A stretch of 64,000 nt of DNA, from the NCBI RefSeq assembly GCF_000373925.1, contig NZ_KB892779.1, forward strand, positions 88,398 to 152,397, written 5' to 3'. Shown piece by piece: positions 34,025 through 42,445 of this stretch. A program made the position numbers and the translations under genes. Within the stretch, counting starts at the first letter, position 1; every line of letters starts with the position of its first letter. This DNA comes from Actinopolymorpha alba DSM 45243. Lineage in GTDB: Bacteria; Actinomycetota; Actinomycetes; Propionibacteriales; Actinopolymorphaceae. Below the pieces are notes generated by a model. That model saw only the letters and a program-made list of their open reading frames with translations, was not told where the DNA came from and did not search any database.

Positions 34025-34948
34025 GTGGACGAGCATCGCCGAGGGTTGATCTTTGGTGCCGCCGCCTACACCATCTGGGGCCTCTTCCCCGTCTACTGGC
34101 CACTCCTCCAACCCGCCGGTGCCGTCGAGATCCTCGCGCACCGCATGACCTGGTCGCTCGCCTTCGTCGCCGTACTCCTCTGCGTGCGGCCGCGTCGAGG
34201 ATGGTGGGCCGCACTGCGCACCCGCCCGCGCAGTATCGGTCTCCTCGCGATCGCGTCCCTGATCATCGCCGGGAACTGGGGCACCTACATCTGGGCCGTC
34301 AACGCCGGCCACGTCGTGGAGACCGCGCTCGGCTACTACATCAATCCGCTCGTCACCGTGCTGGTTGGCGTCCTCGTGCTGGGCGAACGCCTGAACCGCG
34401 TGCAGTGGCTCGCGATGGGGGTCGCGACGGTCGCGGTGGTGGTGCTGACGCTGGACTATGGCCGCCCGCCGTGGGTGGCGTTCACGCTGGCGCTGACGTT
34501 CACGGCGTACGCGTTCTGCAAGAAGAAGGCGGCGGTCGGCGCCATCGAGAGCCTCGCCGTGGAGACGACGGTGGCCGCTCCCCTGGCGCTCGGCTATCTG
34601 GTCTGGCTCCAGCTGAACGGTACGGCCGCCTTCGGCCACACCGGCGGGGGCAAGGCGTTCCTCCTCGCCGGCGCGGGTGTCGTCACGGCGATCCCGCTGC
34701 TGATGTTCGCCGCCGCGGCCACCAGGGTTTCGCTCACCATGCTGGGGCTCCTGCAGTACATCGCGCCGACCCTGCAGCTCCTGCTCGGCGTTCTCGTCTT
34801 CCGCGAGCCGATGCCACCTGGACGGCTGGTCGGATTCGGCATTGTCTGGTTGGCCCTCGTCATCTTCACCTGGGACGGCATCCGCCGGCGGCGCCGGGTG
34901 TCCCTGACCGAGCCGGGCACGGTCCCGGCGTCGACGCCGGCCCGCTGA
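34025..34948 (+). CDS. rarD: RarD/EamA-type membrane transporter
   Basis: 307 aa with ten hydrophobic helices. It has the RarD signature (GAAAYTIWGLFPVYWPLLQPAGAVEILAHRMTWSL), then NWGTYIWAVNAGHVVETALGYYINPLVTVLVGVLVLGERL and SLTMLGLLQYIAPTLQLLLGVLVFREPM. The family belongs to the drug/metabolite exporter superfamily; the name comes from chloramphenicol sensitivity and the substrate is not known. The start is GTG 34025 with a weak ribosome site. Confidence 0.9.
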   Translation: MDEHRRGLIFGAAAYTIWGLFPVYWPLLQPAGAVEILAHRMTWSLAFVAVLLCVRPRRGWWAALRTRPRSIGLLAIASLIIAGNWGTYIWAVNAGHVVETALGYYINPLVTVLVGVLVLGERLNRVQWLAMGVATVAVVVLTLDYGRPPWVAFTLALTFTAYAFCKKKAAVGAIESLAVETTVAAPLALGYLVWLQLNGTAAFGHTGGGKAFLLAGAGVVTAIPLLMFAAAATRVSLTMLGLLQYIAPTLQLLLGVLVFREPMPPGRLVGFGIVWLALVIFTWDGIRRRRRVSLTEPGTVPASTPAR

Positions 34949-34993
34949 GCGGGCTGCCGCCGCCCCCACAGGGCAGCCACACAAAAGCCCAAC

Positions 34994-35767
34994 TCAGTCC
35001 AGCGCGAGGATCCGCTCGGCCATCGCCACGAAGACCTCCCGCCGGCGCCCGAGCGTCACCGGCACCCACAACGAGCGTTCGAGCCCGGCGATCCCGGGGT
35101 CCATCCCGAACCTCGCCACCCAGTGCTGCAGCCATTTCGGATGCGGGCAGTAGCGGTGCTCCGCCGAGAACCACGCCACGAGCGCGTGGCGGAGCACCTT
35201 GCTCAGGATCTCGTGGAAGAGCAACCCGTCGCCGCGCCGCGCACATCCGGCGAGGTCGCGGTCGTACGACGGGAGTTCGGCCGCGAGGACGGCCCGGGAG
35301 CGTTCGATCAGCAGCGGAGGGAACGTCGTGAGGTCGGTCCGGGCCTCGGCAGCACGGCCGTCGTCGGTGAACACCCGGCCGTAGGCGAAGCCCGCCACGG
35401 AGTACAACGCCATCGACGGGTCGGTGTCCTCCCAACCCCATCCGGAACGGATGTCGCGGATCCAGCCGCAGAACGTGTCGTGCGTCTTGTGGGAGACCTC
35501 GATCTGCTGGCCGTTGACCCAGAACCTGTCCAGCGCGAAGCCTGGATAATCGTACTGGATCGGCTTGCCAGGCCCGTTGTGCAGGTCCTTCATCGCCGTG
35601 GAGCGGTTACGGGGTGGTGCGCTGCCATCCCAGACCATGATCAGGTCGAGGTCTGAGTCGTGGGTGAATCCCGCGACCACCGGACCCTGACCGTAGGCGA
35701 AAGCCAAGCCGGGCACCCGCCGATAGGCGGTGGTGACGCGCGTTGCGATCTCCAGAGCCGAATCCAC
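34994..35767 (-). CDS. Nucleotidyltransferase-fold protein (DUF4037-like)
   Basis: About 257 aa. The N-terminus has the pol-beta nucleotidyltransferase pattern: an early glycine-containing segment (AFAYGQGPVVAGFTHDSDLDLIMVWD) with the paired acids of the hG(S)...D.D.D motif. A helical C-terminal domain with conserved His/Trp (WFSAEHRYCPHPKWLQHWVARF) resembles DUF4037 proteins. The fold suggests nucleotide transfer, possibly to an antibiotic-like substrate or a protein, but there is no evidence of the target. GTG 35767 follows GAGGAGG by nine bases. Confidence 0.6.
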   Translation of the reverse strand: MDSALEIATRVTTAYRRVPGLAFAYGQGPVVAGFTHDSDLDLIMVWDGSAPPRNRSTAMKDLHNGPGKPIQYDYPGFALDRFWVNGQQIEVSHKTHDTFCGWIRDIRSGWGWEDTDPSMALYSVAGFAYGRVFTDDGRAAEARTDLTTFPPLLIERSRAVLAAELPSYDRDLAGCARRGDGLLFHEILSKVLRHALVAWFSAEHRYCPHPKWLQHWVARFGMDPGIAGLERSLWVPVTLGRRREVFVAMAERILALD

Positions 35768-36040
35768 GCCCGATATCCTCCTCACCCGAGCGCCGTCGCG
35801 CAGCCCCTGGGGGCAAACCCGTCGTGCTCGTCGCTGACCGGATCCCCGTTGATGCCTGTGAACGCAGCTCTATCCAAACAGAACGTCACCGCACCTCGTC
35901 GTTCCGTCAGCCGCGATCTTGTCGTCGTACGCTCGCTTCCTCCGTGTCACCCCGTGTTCAGATTGGCGTCGTGGCACGCTCGTCGGAACCCCTTAGGTTC
36001 GCGCCGAAGACGTCAGCCAAGCACCAGGAGTGCCCCGACG

Positions 36041-38059
36041 ATGAAGCGTCTCCTTCCTCTGCTCACCCCACATGGCTCTCGCAGCCGGATGACGTGCACG
36101 TTCCGCTGCGGGAACGCCTGTGACCACCCGGTGCCCAACCCGACCGACAACCCGTACTTCGGTGATGTCGTCGCGGCCGCGGTCTCCCGGCGTTCACTCC
36201 TCAAGGGCAGTGCCGCCGGCGCGCTTGTGCTCAGCGCCGGGGGCGCCCTCGCCGCTGGCCCGGCGGCCGCCGCCGCACCTCCGCAGCCTGAGGGCTCCAC
36301 GCGCCCGCTCGGCACCCGCGTCGACAGCCTCGACTTCGAGCCCGTCGCCCCGAACAAGCAGGACGCGCTCGTGGTGCCGCGCGGCTTCCAGCAGGCTGTG
36401 GTCGCCGCCTGGGGTGACCCGGTGGTGCCGTCGGCTCCGGCGTTCGACTTCGAGCACCAGACGCCCGCCGCGCAGGCCAAGCAGTTCGGCTACAACTGCG
36501 ACTACTCGACGATCCTTCCGCTGGGCAGGAGCCGCACCGGTCAGGAGCGCGCGCTGCTCATCGTCAACCACGAGTACACCGACGAGATCCTGATGTTCCG
36601 CGGCTGGACGGACGGCAAGGCCGCCTCGCTGGAGCAGCTCCAGATCGCGATGGCCGCACACGGCGTGAGCGTCGTCGAGATCGAGCGGGTCGGCCAGACC
36701 GGACGCTGGAAGCTCGTGACCTCTGGCCGGCGTTCGTTCAACCGGCGGCTCACGGCGACCACGCCGTTCGTCGTCACCGGCCCGGCCGCGGGCCACGAGC
36801 TGCTCACCACCAAGGCCGACCCGACCGGGCGTCGGGTCCTCGGCACCCTCAACGACTGCGCGGGTGGCACGACTCCGTGGGGCACGACCCTGCACGGTGA
36901 GGAGAACTTCAACCAGTACTTCGAGGCCTCCGGAGCCATCGACCCGGCGTACGTCGACGCGTTCAAACGATACGGCCTGCCCACCGGCCCCGCGGCCGGC
37001 AAGTCCTGGGCGCGGGTCGACGAGCGCTTCGACCTGACGAAGAACCCGCACGAGGCCAACCGGTTCGGCTGGATCGTCGAGCTCGACCCCTACGACCCCG
37101 ACTCCACGCCGCGCAAGCGCACGATGCTCGGCCGGTTCAAGCACGAGGGCGCCACGGTCACCCTCGCCGCCGACGGCCGGGCGGTGGCCTACCTCGGTGA
37201 CGACGAGCGCTTCGACTACCTCTACAAGTTCGTGTCGCGGGACCGTTACAAGCGCGGGAGCAGCGCGACGATCCACCGGCACAACATGAGCCTGCTCGAC
37301 GCCGGAACGCTCTACGTCGCGAAGTTCACCGGCGACGGCACCGCTGATGGCGAGTACGACGGCATCGGTGGGTGGATCCCGCTGACCAGCGACAAGAAGT
37401 CGTACGTCCCCGGGATGTCGGTCGCCGAGGTGCTGGTCAACACCCGGCTCGCGGCTGACAAGGTGAGCCCAACAAAGATGGACCGGCCCGAGGACGTCGA
37501 GCGCAACCCGGTCACCGGCTCGGTCTACATGGTGTGCACCAACAACTCCAGCCGCACCGCCTCCCAGGTCGACGAGGCCAACCCGCGGCCGGCGAACAAG
37601 CACGGCCACATCGTGGAGATCGACGAGTCCCGGGGCGACGCCGGTTCGCTGAGGTTCGACTGGCGGCTCTTCCTCGTGTGCGGTGACCCGAACGACCCCT
37701 CGACCTACTTCGGTGGGTACGACAAGTCGAAGGTCAGCCCGATCTCCTGCCCCGACAACGTGGCGTTCGACGCGGCGGGGAACCTCTGGATCGCCACCGA
37801 CGGCAACGCGCTCGGCTCGAACGACGGCCTCTTCGCCACACCGGTGAAGGGACCCGAGCGCGGGCACGTCAAGCAGTTCCTGACAGTGCCGCTCGGTGCC
37901 GAGACCTGCGGCCCGATCGTGAGCCAGGACCAGCGGACCGTGTTCGTCGCGGTCCAGCACCCGGGCGAGATCGACGGCGCCACGCCTGAGCAGCCGGCTT
38001 CGCACTGGCCGTACGGCGACCAGCCCCGCCCGGCGGTCGCCTGCGTCTGGAAGGACTGA
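36041..38059 (+). CDS. phoX: PhoX-family alkaline phosphatase (DUF839), Tat-exported
   Basis: 672 aa. The N-terminus has the PhoX pattern MKRLLPLLTPHG, then CRYRCGNACDHPVPN-like residues (FRCGNACDHPVPNPTDNPYFGD), then the twin-arginine motif SRRSLLKG (49-56), a hydrophobic segment and an Ala-rich cleavage region. The beta-propeller body has YNCDYSTILPLG, ALLIVNHEYTDEILMF, NDCAGGTTPWGTTLHGEENFNQYF, RKRTMLGRFKHEGATVT, KMDRPEDVERNPVTGSVYMVCTNN and PDNVAFDAAGNLWIATDGNA. PhoX hydrolyses phosphate esters outside the cell using Ca/Fe. It starts at ATG 36041 behind AGGAG. A long upstream open extension is rejected. Confidence 0.93.
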   Translation: MKRLLPLLTPHGSRSRMTCTFRCGNACDHPVPNPTDNPYFGDVVAAAVSRRSLLKGSAAGALVLSAGGALAAGPAAAAAPPQPEGSTRPLGTRVDSLDFEPVAPNKQDALVVPRGFQQAVVAAWGDPVVPSAPAFDFEHQTPAAQAKQFGYNCDYSTILPLGRSRTGQERALLIVNHEYTDEILMFRGWTDGKAASLEQLQIAMAAHGVSVVEIERVGQTGRWKLVTSGRRSFNRRLTATTPFVVTGPAAGHELLTTKADPTGRRVLGTLNDCAGGTTPWGTTLHGEENFNQYFEASGAIDPAYVDAFKRYGLPTGPAAGKSWARVDERFDLTKNPHEANRFGWIVELDPYDPDSTPRKRTMLGRFKHEGATVTLAADGRAVAYLGDDERFDYLYKFVSRDRYKRGSSATIHRHNMSLLDAGTLYVAKFTGDGTADGEYDGIGGWIPLTSDKKSYVPGMSVAEVLVNTRLAADKVSPTKMDRPEDVERNPVTGSVYMVCTNNSSRTASQVDEANPRPANKHGHIVEIDESRGDAGSLRFDWRLFLVCGDPNDPSTYFGGYDKSKVSPISCPDNVAFDAAGNLWIATDGNALGSNDGLFATPVKGPERGHVKQFLTVPLGAETCGPIVSQDQRTVFVAVQHPGEIDGATPEQPASHWPYGDQPRPAVACVWKD

Positions 38060-38098
38060 GTTTTTTTGAATGTGAGCCCGACGGTCTGACCCGCGTGG

Positions 38099-38923
38099 TC
38101 AGGCCGGCGGGCTCGCGTCCATCCGGTCGCTCGCGTCCACCGGGTCGCCGACCCGCACGATTCCAGGCGCGACCGGCGCCAGGTTCATCCCGAACACCGC
38201 GTCTTTGCCGAACCTCCGGCGCCGGGCCAGCATCGCCAGCGGTTGCTGCCCCTGTCGTTCGCCAGTGACCTGGTCGGTTGTCGTGACCACGCAGCGCCCG
38301 CAGGGCTTGGTCGTCCGCAGCGAGAGGCCGGGGAGCCGTAGGCCGGCCCAGCGGTCCTCGTCCCAGGCGGGCGCACCTGACACCACCAGGTTCGGGCGGA
38401 ACCTGGCCATGGGCACCGGCTCCTCCCCCGCCTCGACCAGCCAGTCGTTCAGGGCGGCCAGCGATCCGTCCGTGGTGACCAGGAGCGGATAGCCGTCAGC
38501 GAACGCGGCCTGGGTGCCGTACGTCGCGTTCAGCGGGCGACGAGCCGGATCGTCCAGCCACACCAGGCGTACCGCCGCGCCGAGGTACGCCGAGAACCAC
38601 TCATGCGCCTCGCGCCCGGCCTCCACCGCCGCGAAGCTGGCCTTCCACACCCGGACCGGCACGAGGGTCGCGGGCGTCGGGCGCGGCTCCCGCACCGCGA
38701 GCGATCCGAACCCGTCCGCGCTCACCTCCACCCCGCCAGTGATCAGACGGGGCGTCACGCGAGCCAACGCGGGATGCTCCCGCTGGCTCAGGAAGCGGCC
38801 CGTCCCGTCGACCACCATCCACCGCCGGTCGTCGGCCGGCCCCCACAGCTCCGCTCGCAGCTGCGTGACGTCGGTGCCGCGGCATCCCTTGATCGGGTAG
38901 ACGTGGAGGGAGGAGACGCGCAT
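38099..38923 (-). CDS. MOSC-domain protein with N-terminal beta-barrel
   Basis: 274 aa. MOSC_N at 1-120 (VSSLHVYPIKGCRGTDVTQL ... WMVVDGTGRFLSQREHPALA) and the MOSC domain at about 120-265 (RFRPNLVVSGAPAWDEDRW, then CGRCVVTTTDQVTGERQGQQPLAMLARRRRFGKDAVFGMNL). The CGRC segment carries the conserved Cys of molybdenum-cofactor-binding MOSC proteins of the MARC/YcbX type, which reduce N-hydroxylated compounds. It is divergent from the MocA-like gene at 39021, another molybdenum-cofactor function. Confidence 0.92.
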   Translation of the reverse strand: MRVSSLHVYPIKGCRGTDVTQLRAELWGPADDRRWMVVDGTGRFLSQREHPALARVTPRLITGGVEVSADGFGSLAVREPRPTPATLVPVRVWKASFAAVEAGREAHEWFSAYLGAAVRLVWLDDPARRPLNATYGTQAAFADGYPLLVTTDGSLAALNDWLVEAGEEPVPMARFRPNLVVSGAPAWDEDRWAGLRLPGLSLRTTKPCGRCVVTTTDQVTGERQGQQPLAMLARRRRFGKDAVFGMNLAPVAPGIVRVGDPVDASDRMDASPPA

Positions 38924-39020
38924 GGCGCCCAGTTTCCTATGCCGGCACCTCGGCGCTGACCGGTGGCCGGCGCACTACGGTGAGGTGCATGCGCGACGAC
39001 CAAGCCGGGTTGGCCCGGCG

Positions 39021-39620
39021 ATGAGGGTTGGTGGGTTGCTGCTCGCCGCGGGTGCTGGACGGCGGCTTGGCCAGCCCAAGGCGCTGGTGCCTTTCGACGG
39101 CCAGCTCCTCGTCGAACGCGGCGTCGCCCTTCTCACGGGCGCGGGATGCGCGCCTGTCCACGTCGTACTCGGTGCGGCGTACGACGAGATCCTCGTCACC
39201 GCCGACCTCGCCGAGGCGACCCCGGTCCACAACCCAGCCTGGGCGAGCGGCATGGGCTCCTCCCTGCGTACCGGCCTCGCTTCCCTGTCGCCGGAGGTCG
39301 AGGCGGTGGTGGTCGCGCTGGTGGACCAGCCGTTGGTCACCGCCGCGGCGGTCCGCCGGCTGCTCACGGCGTACCAGGAGGGCGCGACGGTCGCCGTGGC
39401 GACGTACGACGGCCAACCCCGCAACCCGGTCCTGCTCGGACGCGCGGTGTGGGCGGAGGTCGCCGCGCTTGCCGAAGGGGACCTGGGCGCCCGCGCGTAC
39501 CTCCGGGCCCACCCCGAACTCCTCACCCAGGTGCCCTGCGACGATGTCGGTTCCCCCGACGACGTCGACACGCCACAGGATCTCGCCACCCTGCGGGAGC
39601 GCAAGGTAGCCGGCAGTTGA
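39021..39620 (+). CDS. MocA-like nucleotidyltransferase (molybdenum cofactor type)
   Basis: 199 aa, NTP-transferase fold. The nucleotide-binding loop is GGLLLAAGAGRRLGQPKALVPFDGQ (consensus LAAGxxxRxGxxK), and then NPAWASGMGSSLRTGLASL and VVALVDQPLVTAAAVRRLLTAYQ, matching the MocA signature of molybdopterin cytidylyltransferases, followed by RNPVLLGRAVWAEV and GDLGARAYLRAHPE. ATG 39021 is chosen because upstream in-frame codons overlap the MOSC promoter side. It may transfer CMP to molybdopterin; related enzymes use other nucleotides. Confidence 0.85.
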   Translation: MRVGGLLLAAGAGRRLGQPKALVPFDGQLLVERGVALLTGAGCAPVHVVLGAAYDEILVTADLAEATPVHNPAWASGMGSSLRTGLASLSPEVEAVVVALVDQPLVTAAAVRRLLTAYQEGATVAVATYDGQPRNPVLLGRAVWAEVAALAEGDLGARAYLRAHPELLTQVPCDDVGSPDDVDTPQDLATLRERKVAGS

Positions 39621-39684
39621 TATCGCGTCCGGTATTCGTTGTTCGTCAGGCGACCGCGGCGATCAACTCCTAGACTCGACCGCC

Positions 39685-40230
39685 GTGAGAAGGCAGTCGG
39701 CGGGAAAGCACGCGGTGTTCGTCGACGACTCCGGACGCCGGCACCGCCTGCTCCGCCGGGTGGGCGTCGCGCTCGGCGGCGTTCTCGTCGTGGCACTGAC
39801 GCTGTTCTGTGTGAGCCTCTTCACCGGCTCCGGACTTACACCGACTCCGTGGAGCCTGCGCGACCCAGAGTCCAGTTCCAGTCCCCGCGCGACCCCTTCC
39901 CCCAGTGCGACCCCGAGCGGTCGGGAGCAACGCAAGGGCGACACCCACTCCGCCCCGGCCAGAGACGACGAGCCGACGACGCGGACCTCGCCCTCTCCCT
40001 CTCCCTCTCCCTCGCCCTCGCGCAGTCCAGCACCCGCGCCGAGGGGCACGCGTGAGCCCAGCAGGGCTCCGACCGCCACCCCCACGGCGAAGCCCACCCC
40101 GACACCCACCAAGACCCAGGGCCGGCGCGGGCGCGGGCAGTCCCCGAAGCCACCCAATCCACGCGGTCGCGCCAGCAACTCCCCCGCGCCGATCACCCGT
40201 TCCGCCGGCGAACTCCTCCCTCCGCGCTGA
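39685..40230 (+). CDS. Single-pass membrane protein with Pro/Ser/Thr-rich tail
   Basis: 181 aa. A basic N-terminus (residues 1-26) and one membrane helix (about 27-47, VGVALGGVLVVALTLFCVSLF) are followed by a long extracytoplasmic tail rich in Pro, Ser, Thr and Arg with SPSPSPSPS and TPTPTK runs, which should be disordered and able to cross the wall. There is no enzyme domain. It ends 1 bp before the deacetylase-glycosyltransferase gene, so the two are probably cotranscribed. The frame and its composition look genuine, although simple-sequence DNA makes prediction less certain. Confidence 0.6.
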   Translation: MRRQSAGKHAVFVDDSGRRHRLLRRVGVALGGVLVVALTLFCVSLFTGSGLTPTPWSLRDPESSSSPRATPSPSATPSGREQRKGDTHSAPARDDEPTTRTSPSPSPSPSPSRSPAPAPRGTREPSRAPTATPTAKPTPTPTKTQGRRGRGQSPKPPNPRGRASNSPAPITRSAGELLPPR

Positions 40231-40231
40231 G

Positions 40232-42421
40232 GTGGCACGACACATCCGGCTCCGGGAGCCACGCCACCACTGGACGCTCGTCTGTCTCCTGCTCGCCGCG
40301 CTCATCGGGGTCCTGCTGATCGAGGGGTACGTGCAGCGAAGCTGGGGCGACCTTTCCGTCTCGACGCCGCGCGCCACCCAGCCGAGCGGCCCCGCTCTCG
40401 ACAACGCCCGGCCGGTGGTCGACCTCAGCGGTGACCGTCCCTCCAGCGCCGGCATGCCGGACCGAACGATCGCACTCACCTTCGATGACGGGCCCGATCC
40501 CCGCTGGACGCCGGAGATCCTCGAGGTACTCCGCCGGCACCGGGCCCGGGCGACGTTCTTCGTCCTTGGTTCGAAGGTGGCCACGCACCCGGACCTGACC
40601 CGGCGGATCGTCGCCGAGGGGCACGAACTCGGATCGCACACCTATACCCACGTCGACCTCGGTGCGCTCCCGCCCTGGCAACGCCAACTCGAGCTGGCCC
40701 TTACCCAGAAGGCACTCGCGGGCGCCGTCGGCGAGCACACCCGGCTGGTCCGGCCGCCGTACTCCTCGACGCCGTCCGGCCTGTCCGGACCGGAGTACGC
40801 CGCGGCGCGGGCCGTGAGCCGCGACGGCTACCTGGTCGTATTCGCCGACCATGACACCCGTGACTGGTCTGGGCGTACGCCCGAGCAGATCGTGACCGCG
40901 GCGGAGCCATCCGACCAGCGCGGCGCGGTGGTCCTACTCCACGATTCCGGCGGCGACCGGAAGGCGACCGTGGCCGCGGTCGACCGCCTGCTGACCCGGC
41001 TCGACCACCAGGGGTACCGCTTCACCACCCTGTCTGACGGGTTGAGCCTGCCCGACACCAGCACACCCGTGAGCGTCCCGGAGCGCATGACGGGGCTGAC
41101 CCTCATCGGTGCGCAGCAGATCGGTCGGGCCACCGCTGTCGGGCTCACCTTCGCGCTGGCGATCGCGGGGGTTCTCACCCTGGCCCGGGTGTTCATCCTG
41201 GCCGGGTTCGCTCGCCTGCACGTACGCAGGACCCGCGGTACGAGGGCCCGATCCGGAACCCTGCGATGGCGCTACCCCCCGCCCGTCTCGGTCGTCGTAC
41301 CCGCATACAACGAGGCGGCCGGGATCGCCGCCACGGTCCGTTCACTCGTCCACACCCGCTACCCGGGCGAGGTCGAGGTGATCGTGGTCGACGACGGCTC
41401 GACCGACAACACCGCGGCGATCGCGGCCCGGCTCGGACTGCGGGGCGTCACCGTCATCCGGCAGGCCAATGCTGGCAAGCCGGCCGCACTCAACACCGGA
41501 ATCGCGCATGCCAGGCACGACATCCTGATCCTGATCGACGGTGACACGGTCTTTCAGCCCGACACCATCGAACGCCTGGTCCCGCATTTCGCCGACCCCG
41601 CGGTCGGCGCGGTGAGCGGCAACACCAAGGTCGGGAACGCCGGCGGCATCCTGGGACGCTGGCAGCACATCGAGTACGTCATCGGGTTCAACCTGGACCG
41701 CCGGATGTTCGACGTCCTCGAATGCATGCCGACCGTGCCTGGCGCGATCGGCGCCTTCCGCCGGCAGGCGCTCGACAGTGCGGCGGGGATGGGCGCGCCG
41801 GCACGCAGCAGGACCGGCACTGCGGGCCCGATCAGTGCCAACACGCTCGCCGAGGACACCGACCTCACCATGGCGATCTGTCGAGCGGGTTGGCGGGTGG
41901 TCTACGAGGAAAGCGCCCAGGCATGGACCGAGGCACCGAGCTCGCTACGACAGTTGTGGCGCCAGCGCTACCGCTGGTGCTACGGAACGCTGCAGTCGAT
42001 GTGGAAACACCGGCGGGCTCTGGTCGAACGCGGGCCCGCGGGGCGGTTCGGGCGTCGGGCCCTGCCCTACCTGGCGGTGTTCCAGGTGGCGCTACCGCTG
42101 CTCGCTCCTGCCGTCGACGTGTTCGCGATGTACGGCTTGCTGTTCGGTGAACCGGTGCGGGTGCTCGGCGTCTGGGCGGCGTTCCTTGTCGTGCAGCTCT
42201 TCATCGGGGCGTACGCGCTCCGGCTGGACGGCGAACGCCTCACACCGTTGTGGACCCTGCCGCTGCAGCAGTTCGTGTATCGCCAGCTGATGTATCTCGT
42301 CGTGATCCAGTCCGTCGTGACGGCGTTGGTGGGTGCACCGCTGCGCTGGCACGCGATCCGCCGCGAGGGCACCTTCGCCAAACCGGAGGATCTGTCGCCG
42401 CGGGGCGTCCCCGTGCCCTGA
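40232..42421 (+). CDS. Polysaccharide deacetylase-glycosyltransferase 2 fusion, membrane-bound
   Basis: About 729 aa in three parts. After a membrane helix (14-31) comes a NodB-type deacetylase domain (about 78-270): metal motif TFDDGPDP (83-90), HTYTH (136-140), RPPYSS and LLHDSGG. A second helix (about 300-325) leads to a GT2 synthase domain: VSVVVPAYNE, VVDDGSTDN, LILIDGDTVF, EDTD at 541-544 and QRYRW at 578-582. C-terminal membrane helices end it. This suggests processive synthesis of an N-acetylated polysaccharide, such as a poly-N-acetylglucosamine-like polymer, with coupled extracellular deacetylation. GTG 40232 is the likely start; the frame is open far upstream. Confidence 0.88.
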   Translation: MARHIRLREPRHHWTLVCLLLAALIGVLLIEGYVQRSWGDLSVSTPRATQPSGPALDNARPVVDLSGDRPSSAGMPDRTIALTFDDGPDPRWTPEILEVLRRHRARATFFVLGSKVATHPDLTRRIVAEGHELGSHTYTHVDLGALPPWQRQLELALTQKALAGAVGEHTRLVRPPYSSTPSGLSGPEYAAARAVSRDGYLVVFADHDTRDWSGRTPEQIVTAAEPSDQRGAVVLLHDSGGDRKATVAAVDRLLTRLDHQGYRFTTLSDGLSLPDTSTPVSVPERMTGLTLIGAQQIGRATAVGLTFALAIAGVLTLARVFILAGFARLHVRRTRGTRARSGTLRWRYPPPVSVVVPAYNEAAGIAATVRSLVHTRYPGEVEVIVVDDGSTDNTAAIAARLGLRGVTVIRQANAGKPAALNTGIAHARHDILILIDGDTVFQPDTIERLVPHFADPAVGAVSGNTKVGNAGGILGRWQHIEYVIGFNLDRRMFDVLECMPTVPGAIGAFRRQALDSAAGMGAPARSRTGTAGPISANTLAEDTDLTMAICRAGWRVVYEESAQAWTEAPSSLRQLWRQRYRWCYGTLQSMWKHRRALVERGPAGRFGRRALPYLAVFQVALPLLAPAVDVFAMYGLLFGEPVRVLGVWAAFLVVQLFIGAYALRLDGERLTPLWTLPLQQFVYRQLMYLVVIQSVVTALVGAPLRWHAIRREGTFAKPEDLSPRGVPVP

Positions 42422-42445
42422 TCGGACCCGCTAGCTTTGACCACC

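Noticed and set aside
35660-36040. N-terminal extension of the phoX frame back to 35660
   Set aside because: The extension is antisense to the nucleotidyltransferase-like gene and unlike PhoX. ATG 36041 has a ribosome site and begins the conserved N-terminus.
39905-40231. N-terminal extension of the deacetylase-glycosyltransferase frame
   Set aside because: It overlaps the Pro/Ser-rich gene in another frame and is Arg/Pro-rich; the first membrane helix starts just after GTG 40232.
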